The notes under the pieces: generated by a model
Told to the model about the DNA's origin: nothing
Seen by the model: only the letters and a program-made list of their open reading frames with translations
The model's database searches: none
Shown: positions 47,165 to 58,732 of the stretch, piece by piece
How the letters are laid out: every line of letters starts with the position of its first letter
Position numbering within the stretch: position 1 is the first letter of the stretch
DNA from: Tomocerus qinae
Lineage: Eukaryota; Arthropoda; Collembola; Entomobryomorpha; Tomoceridae
Reading direction: 5' to 3'
DNA length: 64,000 nucleotides
Assembly (NCBI GenBank): GCA_020055645.1
Contig: CM034546.1
Location: 29,078,001-29,142,000 of the forward strand
Made by a program: the position numbers and the translations under genes

Positions 47165-48129
47165 CAGTGTACAAAATTTACCACATTTTAGGCTTTTTTA
47201 CCATCACAGTGGTAAAAATGCACTTAATGGTAAAACTGCATTTAATGGTAAAAGTGGAAACATTTATCGATTGATTAGGCAGATTATTACAGATACACAA
47301 GATTTACTGAAATATAAGTTTTAAAACTCTATTTTGTATGAAAAATTTCCAATTATCCCCGTAATTAATCATTAAATTAATCCAATTTACTTGATCATTC
47401 ACCGAAAGTTATAAAAAATTGTACTAAAACTAAGATTGCATTTGGTATCGCCAAATTAAAATTGATATGAAGGCAATTTAATTTCAATTAATTTTTCAAT
47501 CGGCAAATAAGGGCTATTAATGCCCACATTGGTTGAATCCAACTCTGATTGATGAACACTTATCTATTTAAAAGGTAGGTATGGTTTCTATCTAATGACG
47601 ATTGGGCTTGACTATCGTATTCGCTCTTAACTTTTTTTGGGAAACTTGGATCTAGTCCGAGAATATTGGTCGTAGAAAGTGCAAGCTGCTATAAATTGAC
47701 ATTTTCTGCGTTTTTAGAGACCAACTTCGTCTTTCTACGACCAATATTCTCGGACTAGATCCAAGTTTCCCAAAAAAATCGTCACTTTTATGCCCTATTC
47801 ATTTTGCTGTATTGTCATAGAGTAAATTTCTATGGCTCTGTGTATTTTAAATCGTAGCCATAGATACTTCCCCATTACCTGCCGCTCATTGAATTTCCCC
47901 GTATTTTGAACCACCCCTGAACCTTAACATAAATCATCAGCTGCTAAGCAATTTCATATTTTGGCACCAAATTTTTTTCAAAATTTAAACACGAAATTTA
48001 AACGAAACTTTTTTACCATTTTTACCATTTTTACCACTTACCACTACTTTTTAGGCGGTGGTATTCAACGTTAAATACCATTAAAAACCACTTACCACTG
48101 GTAAGTGTTAAATGGTATTTTGTACACTG
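47165..48129. mobile_element. hAT-type non-autonomous element with perfect 8-bp target duplication
   Basis: The ends are CAGTGTACAAAAT and ATTTTGTACACTG, flanked by AAATCAGA on both sides (47,157-47,164 and 48,130-48,137). The element is 965 bp. Subterminal GGTAAAAATG / TTTTACCATT units are repeated at both ends. No transposase. A separate hairpin (47,632-47,778) is nested inside. Confidence 0.9.
47632..47778. repeat. Perfect 47-bp-arm hairpin nested in the 47,165 element
   Basis: TTTTTTTGGGAAACTTGGAT and onward on the left pairs without mismatch with the right arm ending CCAAAAAAA, with a loop of about 53 bp. It may be a younger MITE that landed in the hAT-type element. A transcript would form a long perfect stem. 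Confidence 0.85.
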
Positions 48130-48137
48130 AAATCAGA

Positions 48138-51100
48138 GTTTCTGCAAAGCTCACCAAAGTATTGCACATTAACTATTTTTATTTATTAACTTATGTATGT
48201 ATTTTTGGCATTTGAAGCACAAAATACATAAGAATGTCTATTCAGGGTCCGTGTATAAATTACCCAATGGAGTTTACATGTTCATTCGTTTATTAAGTAA
48301 TCTCTTCCATACGTTTACACACTTTTATGATTTAATGCAAAAATCTCGTAAATCGAATTTCATAAAAATTGGTTTCGAAGAAATCGTTTTAAATTTTTTT
48401 GAAATTTGGATTTAGCATAGAAAAAGTAGCGCAAAATTGAAATTATAAGTCTGTCTTTTGTTACAATCCACGGAATCTGTACCAAATTTTCTTAAGGGTC
48501 GCAACGCAACCAAAGCCACAATAAAAGAACATCTAGAATCCGATTCTTACTATTTTGATTTTCTAGAACAAAATAGTTTATGTACATATTATGAATAAAT
48601 GTTTTTTGACACTCCATTTATAGGTAGACACTTCCGTTTATGAAATTAATACCTTCTTTCATTGTACTAATTATATTAAAGTATTAAGTCAAACCGCTGA
48701 ATTAAAAGCATTGACATTGAAGTGCTATAGCATTATTATATTAATATATTTTTTAATCATTCTTTATTTGGTTTAGATGTTAAGATTTATTGAATGTTTC
48801 TGAATACAATCAATTCTTGCTTCCTGCATATAAAATGGACTGTCAAGTTAATGAAGCACAATAAATCGTCAAAATGTAGCATGACAATCAATTCACGAAT
48901 TGGAAAAATATAATGTAATTCAAATGGCATGATTGACAACTATTAGACCAGATATTTTCTGTCAAGTATTTTGCATTCAACAAATATATCTACTTCTTCG
49001 GTATTATGTTTAATTCTGATGAAATCCAATTACCAGTCAACAGGGAAAATATTGATAAATAAAAAGGACAGATAAGGCGTACCTCTTTCAATTTCAACAC
49101 TACTTACACATGAAAAAATAGGTTTAGCTTACAATAAATATCATGTTGGATAATTGGATAATGCATAAAACATATTAAAGTATGAAACAGAAAGGTATTC
49201 GATATCATAAACAAACAGCCTTGTTATTTTTAATCTAGAACGGCCTTGTGACCTACATGGGGTAAATCCCACATTGAAAATAAAAATATAAAGTAACATA
49301 ATCTTGCTGTTTTAAGCACAAATATTACCCACTTAAAAGTATTTTAATGAGCACGTGTCAAATTTTTTATTGAGGTGGTGCCAACCTAGCCTTGAAATAT
49401 AAGTCAAGCCACTCAAGAAGACAACAGTTGCAAATCATATTAATTACAATTTTCTGCATAAAAATAATTATCTGTACTCTTTATAAACGGTTTTCCTTTT
49501 CATATTAAATAATCTATAGCAGGAAAGAGTAGATTAAATTGAAAACATTCCACTTCAAAAAAGAAACAGGGGAATTTGTACTTTAGTTATAATTGGTATA
49601 AAGTAAAACTTGAGATGAAATGAGAAAGATCTGAGTAAAATATGTTAATAATATACAGTAGACTTCAATATTTTAGATAACGGTTCCAATTATTTAAGAT
49701 TTTCAATACAAGATTTTTGACAACAAGCATTTGCATTAAGATCATCTAATCCCTAGGCGATTTTGTAACGCTTAAATTTTTACATTGCTATTTTCACTTT
49801 CTGCAAAAAATTAAACTGACTCAAATTATTGTTAAGTAAGTTAGAAAAATGCCTATCTCTACTAGGACTCTAACTCCTAAAAATTGTCTAAAAATGGAGC
49901 AGATTCAAAGTAGATTGCATTGACACTGCGAACATTTAAGAATGAAGATATTATTCACACCGACATGGTGTCGCCACATAATTCCCCTACATCTCAATTT
50001 ACAACGCTACGGTATAAAGGTTTAATTGAGCTGATGATTTTTAATCAATAATAATAATAATATGTGCATTATCTATAATGAAAATACAGAACTGAAAGCT
50101 TTTAACCGAAACAAATTGAGCATTGGAAAGGATGTTTGAGATTTTGAGAGAAGATTTTATTTAAAAAATTCAAATCGTTTATCAAAAAATAAACTTACCA
50201 TGTTTTTTGTTTGCATGATTAAATGATTTCCAAACATTTAAGACAATCCAAACTTTAATCCAATGAAAAATGTACAAAAAATAAAATAGAAGAAAAATTG
50301 TAAGAAATGAGAAAACAACTAGTATGACATTTGTGATACAATACATTGCGACATTTCTACATGATTTGAATCGCGAATCGCCACTATATCAGATTAGTGA
50401 TATGGATTTTTTATATTATAAACGCCTTATGGTCAGAGTATAAAGATATACTGTATACACAATAGGGAAATACTATTGAATTCCAAATGGTTACAAATAG
50501 TCCAAATTTGTATATGGAGTCATCATCACTCTCGATCGACTACAGTGTTAAAGAAAGTAATGATTAACATGTATAGGCGTAAAAAATAAATGAAATTCAA
50601 CAGTGCAAATGCAATGAACCGACTGCATTTTAGTAATAGGTATGATAGCCTAGAGATAAAATCGAACGTATTTTCTATGATTTCGAAGAGATTAGTTTGC
50701 AATTTGAATAGTTGTATTTGGACAAAGATGAGAGCAGAAAAATCAATCATTGTTGTGGATGATTCTGCCAAGCAATCGTGTTATAAACAAATGTTGCCAA
50801 TGCCCAATACTTTAAAACTCAACATTACATTAAAAAGGCAGCGCACCGGCAATATCTATTAAACCAAACTCACAGGTTAGCAATGAATAAACGCGATTAG
50901 GAAGACCTCTATCTATGCACAATACAACCAACCATTCTACTTAATTATGCAGGATCGATCATTCACCAAGGAACTTAAAGGCTAAATCAATTGATTAAAT
51001 ATGAAAATAGGACCATATAATTAATAGCAACAGTATTAGATTAGATCTAAGACCACTCAACTAAAAAACATTTTACTGCTAATGACTTTGATGTTTTATG

Positions 51101-51282
51101 TGTTTGTAAAACTAAACTAGCACCTGATTTGGTAATAGTTGCAATCCCAGACTACAAACAGTAACATTTGCAACGACAGAGAACTGCAGAAGGTGAAGTA
51201 GCAATAATATATGGAAATTTTCTTAGGTAAAAAATTCTTTCTTTGCAAATTTTCATCCTGACTCCCCAATCTCATTGACGTT
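48138..51282. other. Intergenic, about 3.1 kb, no gene seen
   Basis: AT-rich, with stops throughout. The longest frames (48,197-48,415, 50,526-50,771 and 50,590-50,862) show no recognised domain and no supporting splice pattern. I see no repeat structure either. Confidence 0.45.
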
Positions 51283-51506
51283 TGTAGGGTTATAAGTCTT
51301 CTAGCGGATGTGGTACTCCCTACGCAACTTACTGTGCCTAATAGATGCTGCTACTGCACTGAAGTAGATGTGAATGTAAAGAATCAATTTTCAGTTCTGT
51401 GGTGCAGCATCTAGGGAGCTTAGAACTAACAAGAAGTACTAACTAAGAGTTGCATTAAAAGTTGAGTAGAGAGTACCACATCCGCTAGACGACTTATAAC
51501 CCTACA
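51283..51506. mobile_element. 224-bp MITE with 36-bp inverted ends
   Basis: TGTAGGGTTATAAGTCTTCT on the left is matched by the complement of the right end finishing CCCTACA, with only one or two mismatches over about 36 bp. Further inside, GCATCTA pairs with TAGATGC. It is non-coding, and no clear target duplication was seen. Confidence 0.78.
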
Positions 51507-54234
51507 GGCGACAATTGAAAATGCTTTAGTAATTGTACAATTAGCAAATTATAAAGAGTGCCAATCTCTTAAAAGTTTAAAATATTGCCCTTAATGTGTC
51601 ATAATATTTTTGTATCGAAGCATGGTACATAATGTATACTTTAGCAACAAAACGTCTCTTTGCATGTGCGTTTCCTTTAACATTCATTTAGCAAATAGAA
51701 ACGAAAAAAATAATATTATACCAATTTAGAAAGGAAATTCAGTTTATGAAGCAATTAATAAGCCTACTAGAGCAAGGTTTCGATAGGGAAATATCACTGT
51801 ACAATAGGGAATGTAAATTAATCCCCAAAAAATAAAAATGGAGTTTGAAAAGTATGAAACAATCTAATTTAACTTTTTAGAGCATAATTTAATAGCAATA
51901 GATTAGTGGAAAGGATTACTGGATGGGAAATTTATTTCTCAATCATTAATAAAGAGCATTTTTTGTAGCCAAAAAGACCCCTTTCACTCCCGGTTTACAC
52001 GAAAAAACTTAAATAAAATAAATGCTAAAAATCATCTCTTATTAAATGTACTGTATAAAACTATTTCTACACAAAAATGGACATAAAAAGGTGATTTCTT
52101 GAAAAGTTAAGCGATTAAACAGCATCGGCATGGGTAAAAAATGATATGGGTTACTAATTATCACAACAAATGATCGCATCTATCTGATAACCTTCAATAT
52201 AGTATTATCTACCTATTTACTATATATTACACCTTTATACATAGGTACATCAATCTATCTATATTCAAAAATCAATTTATATACTAGTATTGCATAATTT
52301 ATTACTTTAGCAATGAGGGTGACATTTTATTATAAAATGAAATGATAATAAAGATAATAAAGAATGTAGTCTAGCAGTGCCCTATAATATGCTATGAATC
52401 ATCAATCAGAAGTGTGTGGATTTCAACACTTAATTAACTGTCTCGACATGATAGTTGGTTCTACAAGCACAAAAGTTGAGATAACAGGATTACAAAATTG
52501 GTTTTTACCAATCGCCTTTCATGAAAGAATTTTTTTATATCAGTCTTTTATCTATTTAAATTAAGGTAAAAGCACCGTATAGCTTACATAGCTTACATTG
52601 CATGACGATATAGTCTGAGTATAAGTAAGAGTAAATCATGTCTATAATATAAACGTAATCGGAATATTTAAATGTACGGATGTTTGTATGTACGGATGCT
52701 TGCATGTTGCTAAAGATGCTAAATTCCATCCAGATGGAACTTGGTTTTATGCATACACACTTGCGCGTTGTGTTACTGTTGTCACTGTTGTGCGACGTGG
52801 TAGTTGAAACTCCTTCTTTCAATTTAATATACCGTGCCGTGACCTTATTTTATACGCAGGAAAATTTATAATTTGGCTATTCATATTGAAACGATATTTT
52901 TTAAATCCGCAAATGGTTTTAAACTAGTAGGAGGTTAAAAATGTTTTACGTCGTAAATAGAAAATATTCAGAGCGGGATGAAGTGGTCAACTATTTTTTT
53001 TTTATTTCCAATGTGTACGTTTTGAATGTACCACCTATGTGTTAAAGATTTATTATCATAAAATTATGACTTCTAATTATAACACCTTTTGATTTCCATA
53101 CATTTTTTCTCAGTTTTCCTAATTTTCGCAGGTGACTAAAGCCCACTTTAGACTCATCCTATTCCTTCATTATCATGCTTGGTGACGTCGTCAAAATGAT
53201 GTCATGTCTCATTGGAAACAATTTTTAGTGGATTTAAAATCAACTGATATTACGTCACAAATCGTGGTGATGATAGGAATAGGAAGAGTATAAGTAGCCC
53301 TAACAAATGAGTATAGAATACTTTTTTAATGTGATGCCATTTTCGTTGGTCATAGTCATGAATGTCATGGAAGTTGACATTTTCCTTGCATTGACACTAT
53401 ACATTAATGGTAGTACTGTATATAATTAGTTATTCCAAACTCGGAGTTAAAAAAATTTCTAAAAACTTTCACCTTATTATGACCAAGGGCCAATATTTTT
53501 GTGTTGGAATTGTATTGTGACTATCGGCACTTACTCTGGTCACCCATTAGGGTCACTTTTTTGACTTGGGGTATAAAGTTGCGTCTACGTTACACTGACT
53601 CATCATTATGCATACTGCCAAGCATAGATGTAAGCATCCCATCCATTTTACCCAAAATCCCCATCCAGGTGTTTGGATGGGCTGGAAGGAATGTGTGGGT
53701 GACTGGTGATGGCTGTATTGGATGGATTACTTTATTTGAATGTTGGCCATGGGCTGCATAGGATGTTGATCTTTTCTTGGGTGTTTGGTGATGATGGGAT
53801 GGATGAGGTTGGATGTTCCATCTTTTGCATTCGATGGGATGTTTACCTACAACTTTCATCTATGCTGTCAAGTGTTATTCTGTTTTATCCGACCAAGCAA
53901 ATAAACTGCTTCCCCTCACGCACCAGGTTGGTGAGGGGAAGAAGTTCGGAATACACTAGCTTTATTTATAACAGGGCCTGGGCCCTGTGACCGGCTAGTA
54001 TAGTATACACTTAATTGAAGTCGGTATCGGTATACATATGCAAACCATTGGAAAGTTAAGCATTCAGAACTTGAACGTTGAACCTATCGACTCTCAACTT
54101 TTGAGCAATGAGCTAATTTTCATGGAAAGATAAGATGAACAACTTACGTGATATATTGTTTTACTTCATATAACAATATTTAATTGTCATATCTATTTTT
54201 AAACGGTACATATGGCACTAGGTACACATACTTC
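51507..54234. other. Intergenic, about 2.7 kb, no gene seen
   Basis: AT-rich to about 53,500. Between 53,620 and 53,850 it is richer in GGATGG motifs, with Trp-rich chance frames. A strong hairpin (CTTCCCCTCAC...GTGAGGGGAAG) sits at 53,909-53,941, followed by GGGCCTGGGCCC at about 53,974. Inverted CTCATCCTATTCC / GGAATAGG segments occur at about 53,152 and 53,275. Confidence 0.45.
53909..53941. repeat. Short perfect hairpin, 11-bp stem
   Basis: CTTCCCCTCAC, an 11-base loop, then GTGAGGGGAAG. It is GC-rich in an AT-rich setting. Its function is unknown and it could be a relic of a TIR element. Confidence 0.6.
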
Positions 54235-54242
54235 TATAAATA
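54235..54242 (+). promoter_or_regulatory. TATA box of first DOMON gene
   Basis: TATAAATA, 99 bp upstream of the ATG at 54,334. Confidence 0.6.
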
Positions 54243-54333
54243 GATATTTGTACGTTATGAAATGACCCAATTTCGATTTGCCTTTGGTCATAACGTCCAT
54301 TACTGATTGGGCTAGCAACAAGAAAGTTCTAAA

Positions 54334-55158
54334 ATGGGATTTCTTACTTTGTTTATTGTTACTACCTTTGCATTCGTAGCATATGGTGACACAGAACATT
54401 CATTTGACAACGGAAACTATAATGTTACTACTCATAACAATGGGAATGGAACTATAGATTTTTTTATTACGGTTAAAACATTAGGATGGATTGGAATTGG
54501 TGTAGGACCTAATCCAAATATGATCAACGCTGATATTGTCGTCGGAGGCGTTTCGGACAACAATAATACTGCGTACTACACTGTGAGATATATTTCCTAT
54601 TCATTTAGTATTTTCAATAATTCAAAAATAATACCAACAAAATGTGTCATAGTGCCATTGCATTGAATAAAGTTATTATTTCTATAATAGGATATGTATG
54701 CTCCTACGAATGGCCCTCCATCTCCAGATAATAAAACAACCTCAGATTGGGAATTGCTGTCTTCAAGTCAAAATCCTACATCAAATGTAACTTCAATGTC
54801 GTTCAGAAGGCTTCTCAAGACCAATGACAATAACGTTGGACAGGATTATGAAATTAAGGTAGCGATTTACATCTGAGCCCTTGCATGGATATTACTTAAC
54901 ATACAAGTTGACTTATTTTATACAAAACATATTTCATATAATTGCGATAAAATTTTACATTCATTACTGTTTTTAAAGAATGAAGATTTATATTTGATAT
55001 GCGCTTACGGACCAAACGACACATTAGATTACCATTTGTCATCAAGGTGGTTCCAGAAGGTAAATCTCCTGAAACAAGGTGTAGTACCTACTACAACAGA
55101 AAACACAATCTCCACAACCACCCAAAGCAGTGGAGGAGGTATTTTACTTGGCATATAG
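54334..55158 (+). CDS. Secreted single-DOMON-domain protein, gene 1
   Basis: Three exons (54334-54582, 54691-54858, 54979-55158) encode 198 residues. A signal peptide (about 1-18, MGFLTLFIVTTFAFVAYG) is followed by one DOMON domain: HSFDNGNY, TLGWIGIGVGPNP, ADIVVGGV and later DWELLSS. A short Thr/Ser-rich tail (TTTENTISTTTQSS) ends in a weakly hydrophobic GGGILLGI. DOMON domains bind haem or sugars. The protein has the DOMON part of the copper monooxygenases in this window but no copper domains. A hAT-type MITE begins 8 bp after the stop. The tail is shorter than that of its tandem neighbour, so loss of a membrane-anchor end is possible. Confidence 0.85.
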
Positions 55159-55165
55159 TGATAAT

Positions 55166-55333
55166 CAAGCACGTATCCAGGAATTTGACCTAGGGGGCAC
55201 ACGAAAATATATTAGTAAAATTATGGCATTTTCGTTTGGATTTTTAACCTTTATTGACAAAAAATCGTCTTTTTTTGGTAGCTTAGGGGGAGGGCCCCGG
55301 ACCCCCTTCGGCTCCCATCTGGATACGTGCTTG
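55166..55333. mobile_element. 168-bp hAT-type MITE with perfect 8-bp target duplication
   Basis: The ends CAAGCACGTATCCAG and CTGGATACGTGCTTG are perfect complements, flanked by GTGATAAT at 55,158-55,165 and 55,334-55,341. It lies between the two tandem DOMON genes. The inside has a GGGCCCCGGACCCCC core. Confidence 0.9.
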
Positions 55334-55355
55334 GTGATAATTAAATCAATGTTAG

Positions 55356-56512
55356 ATGGGTAATAGTATTATTTTTGTCGGAATTATTGGTGCAAATGTA
55401 TTCTTTATATTTATAGGAGGCAATGAACATTCATTTGACAATGGTGCATATTATTTAAGAACCAAATTAGACAAAAATGCTGGGACTATCGAATTTTATG
55501 CTAGAGTGAAAACTTTAGGATGGGTTGGGATTGGTTTAAGTCCTAATCCAAGTATGGCCAATGCGGACATTGTTATCGGAGGAGTTGTTGACAGTAATAA
55601 TAGTGCCTACTACACTGTAAGTGGGCTTTATAAATAATTATATGTAAATGTAATATGCTTATACCTCTCAAAGAGCGACAAATACATTGAAAACTTTTCC
55701 CCATATAATTATACCTGTACTTGCACATGAATAACTTGGAGATAAAAAGCATGGGGTGATTTTTAATTACGATTTATTTGATTGTAACATAAGGATATGT
55801 ATGCTACAACCAATTCAGATCCCACACCTGATAATAAAACGGTGTCAGATTGGATTTTAGTCAGCGCAACTCAGGATTCTGACAACAAAGAAACTACTAT
55901 TGTTTACCGAAGATCCTTAAAAACTAACGACACAAATTCAGGACAGGATTTTGAAATTAAGGTAAGCTAAACAATAAACATTGGCACTGATATCGTATCA
56001 ATGCATTGATGTTAATTAAACACTAATATTTGAATTGCTTGCAATACACTTCTTATAAAACAAGTTTGAAAAAACATGAAGCTTTTAACGCTTAGCTAGT
56101 CATAAAGTTTGATAAATTTTTTCTCAGTAGTTTTTTTAAATGAATATAATACATTCATTTCTCTTATCTATAAGTAGAGAATCCACATTGGAAATCGTTT
56201 GTGTACCATTTCAGTAATTCAAACTTGATTTAGACATATAGAAGTTGTAAGTATTACTGATAAAAATGGATTTTGAAGAATGTAACGGTAAACTATATTA
56301 TTTTTGTTTAGGACCAAGATTTGTATCTTTTGTGGGCATATGGAACAACCGACACAGTAGGTTACCATTTAACGAAACGAGGGTACACAAAGGTAAACCT
56401 GCTTACAGAAAACACAGTATCAACCACACCAAACAGCGCTGCAATTCAGTATTCATTTGTCATGCTATATGTAATTGTTATCTCTGGTTTTGTCACCAGC
56501 ATATTATATTAA
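55356..56512 (+). CDS. Secreted single-DOMON-domain protein, gene 2
   Basis: Three exons (55356-55616, 55794-55961, 56312-56512) encode 209 residues. Splice positions match gene 1 exactly, which shows tandem duplication. The start is a hydrophobic signal segment (GNSIIFVGIIGANVFFIFIG), then a DOMON domain with EHSFDNGAY, TLGWVGIGLSPNP and ADIVIGGV. A Thr/Ser-rich linker (TENTVSTTPNS) is followed by a clear C-terminal hydrophobic helix of about 20 residues ending three residues before the stop, which suggests a GPI signal or membrane anchor. Its start codon lies 15 bp past the MITE target site, so its promoter must lie within gene 1, in the MITE or in a shared transcript. Confidence 0.85.
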
Positions 56513-57379
56513 AAATAGAATACACATTTTATCGTAAATCCTGCTTAAAGTACTCGTTTCTTATTAAACATATCCAGTATTTCGAACAATAAAATAATTA
56601 ATATATCAGAATTTAAATAATTATTACAATTTTAGAATAATTTGAGTGTTTCGATCTTCCTTTTACAGTAAATAAATATCCATAAATGGATAATCTAATC
56701 TATAACGATGTATATGGAGTAAATTCTTCGCACCTGACAGAAGTGTCATTCACATTTTTGGTGTCAACATAATAGTTTGCCTGTAATATAAACTATATAA
56801 GCTATATTTACACATTGGGGTATATTAAGCCATTAATTACATTTATCAATAAGGTATGATATTATCAACGTATATAAGCAATTTCATTATATCCGATTCC
56901 ACATGTGTGTATTTATCTGCTCTCTTATCTTTGTTTCATTTTTCTGCATTATCACAATCCGTTTCATTGTCAAACATGTTTATTTAATAACTAGTGAACC
57001 CAGCTAAGGGGCAAATCTAGCACTCAAGACAAATTCAGAAGGCCACGCATCACACTAATGAAAACGATTTCGAAATTCGAAAACATCCCATTAGGTTATT
57101 ACATTAACTTTGTAACTACAAAGTATATTTAAATTAATACACTTTTATTTTCTACAGTAGTGGGCAAAATTAGCTGCAGCCCCAAATGCCTGATAAAAAG
57201 AAATTTCCTACACCAAAATAATAACTGTAGATTGTATCATCAAAAACAGAGAACAATGAAAGACTCTATTTTCGAAAAAGCTCCCACAAAGTTACCAAAA
57301 AGCTCCCTTTGAAAATCAGAAAAAATAAGATTCCCCTAGGATTTTGAATAAACGTACAAAATGCATTAGTACAACTTAC
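56513..57379. other. Intergenic, no gene seen
   Basis: I looked here on the minus strand for the missing 3' exons of the GH114-like gene (the conserved Asp-rich barrel strands) and found none. Confidence 0.5.
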
Positions 57380-58296
57380 GAATAAAATATTTTAAAGAAT
57401 AAAGCGGAAAAGCCCCTCTTCCGAATATCCAGCCACCGCTCACCCGGCCATCCTTCATAATCGTTACCCAAAACGGAAGAAGGGAATGCATCCGCGTCAC
57501 TTCGCCACTCTTCCCACGCCCCCTTAAAACCACATATTTTAAAATTATGGTATTTGCGTCGCTATTGTACAAAAATAAGAAAGAATTGATGAATAAGGAT
57601 CTTACAACATTAACGTAGCAAATGACCCGTTTTCCATTAGAGATCAGATCACGAATGATATCTTCATCAATATCGTAATCCACAAATAGAATGTCTGCAG
57701 AGCTTTCCAAATCTTCCTCCTCTCCGAGAAGATAGTCAAATGTATGTGGACCAGATCCTCCAAAGTCTTTTGGACGAGCTACTAGGGAAGTTCTGTTTGG
57801 CACACGACCTTCAAATCATATTGAAATGCATTATACAAGTTAATTTCTCAGGTATATACATTTTGGGATTTTTCTATGTTCATTTGCTTACATGTAAATG
57901 ACTTTATACTCTCCTTACTATTTTTCCTGTAAGTCATTGCTGTATGCAATTATCTGTAAATTTTTTTTAAATCGTTTACTTACTGTTACAATACAATTTT
58001 TTTAAAGAATCCTGATGTTATCATTCGTATTTATGTAAACATAAAATTAAAAGGAAATGTCAAGTTTCACTACGTCAATGCAATGCTATATATGGCAAAT
58101 TAAATATGTAATTTGATAAAACTTGGAAATTGTATTATTAAAGTTCTCCTGAATTTCAAGAAGTTAAAAATATGACTTGTTTAAATTAAACTGATGTTTG
58201 AGGTAAATTTCCGAGATTTAAACTACCTGTGACAAAAGAAGCTAAAACTCCCGAAGTAAAAAATATCCATATTAGAACAGTTTGAGATTTGAACAT
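57380..58296 (-). pseudogene. GH114-like secreted glycosidase gene, 5' part only
   Basis: Three minus-strand exons are visible: 58227-58296 (start and signal peptide, FKSQTVLIWIFFTSGVLA), 57606-57808 and 57380-57522. The joined frame gives an N-terminal part of a GH114 (endo-alpha-1,4-polygalactosaminidase) TIM barrel: ILFVDYDIDEDIIRDL, GKRVICYVNV, then GAWEEWRSDADAFPSS and GWPGERWLDIRKRGF. These are the hallmark early strands of the family. The third exon ends at a GTAAGT donor, or after Ser at a stop if unspliced. No later exon with the catalytic half was found within 870 bp, so the gene is truncated or has a very long intron. GH114 enzymes are mainly bacterial and fungal, so horizontal transfer followed by intron gain is likely. 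Confidence 0.72.
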
Positions 58297-58732
58297 CTTG
58301 AACACTTGAGCATCCAAGTGGCACTGCCAAAATTTGGGAGTTATATTCCGTTTTTTTAAATCAGGACACATCATAACCTAGTTTGAGATTATGTACATAC
58401 ATAGTATCTGTTTGTCAGGATTTCGAGTAAGGTTACAAATATAATGCGAGGACTTGATTTCGTCCGGGAATAAGTAGTCTTTGAAAATTAGCAATGGAAA
58501 ATATTGATTTAGTTGTGCAGAATTTATAATCGTGGTTTGCATATTAATTTCATAGCTTTCCCAACACAAGTAACTTTTTATTACGATGTAATGTGCTGAA
58601 ATCACTTAATCATTTATTACTAGTAAACCTTCTTTTAAAGTGAATCCCAAATCCTGTCAACGAATACGGGACGTTATGATACTGTTTATGATAAATAAAT
58701 AAATGTTCTACTTTAATGACAAGTACAACTTT

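Noticed and set aside
50526..50862. Overlapping 81- and 90-codon frames as a small gene
   Set aside because: No domain, no signal peptide with clear cleavage, no splice partners, and similar frames are expected by chance.
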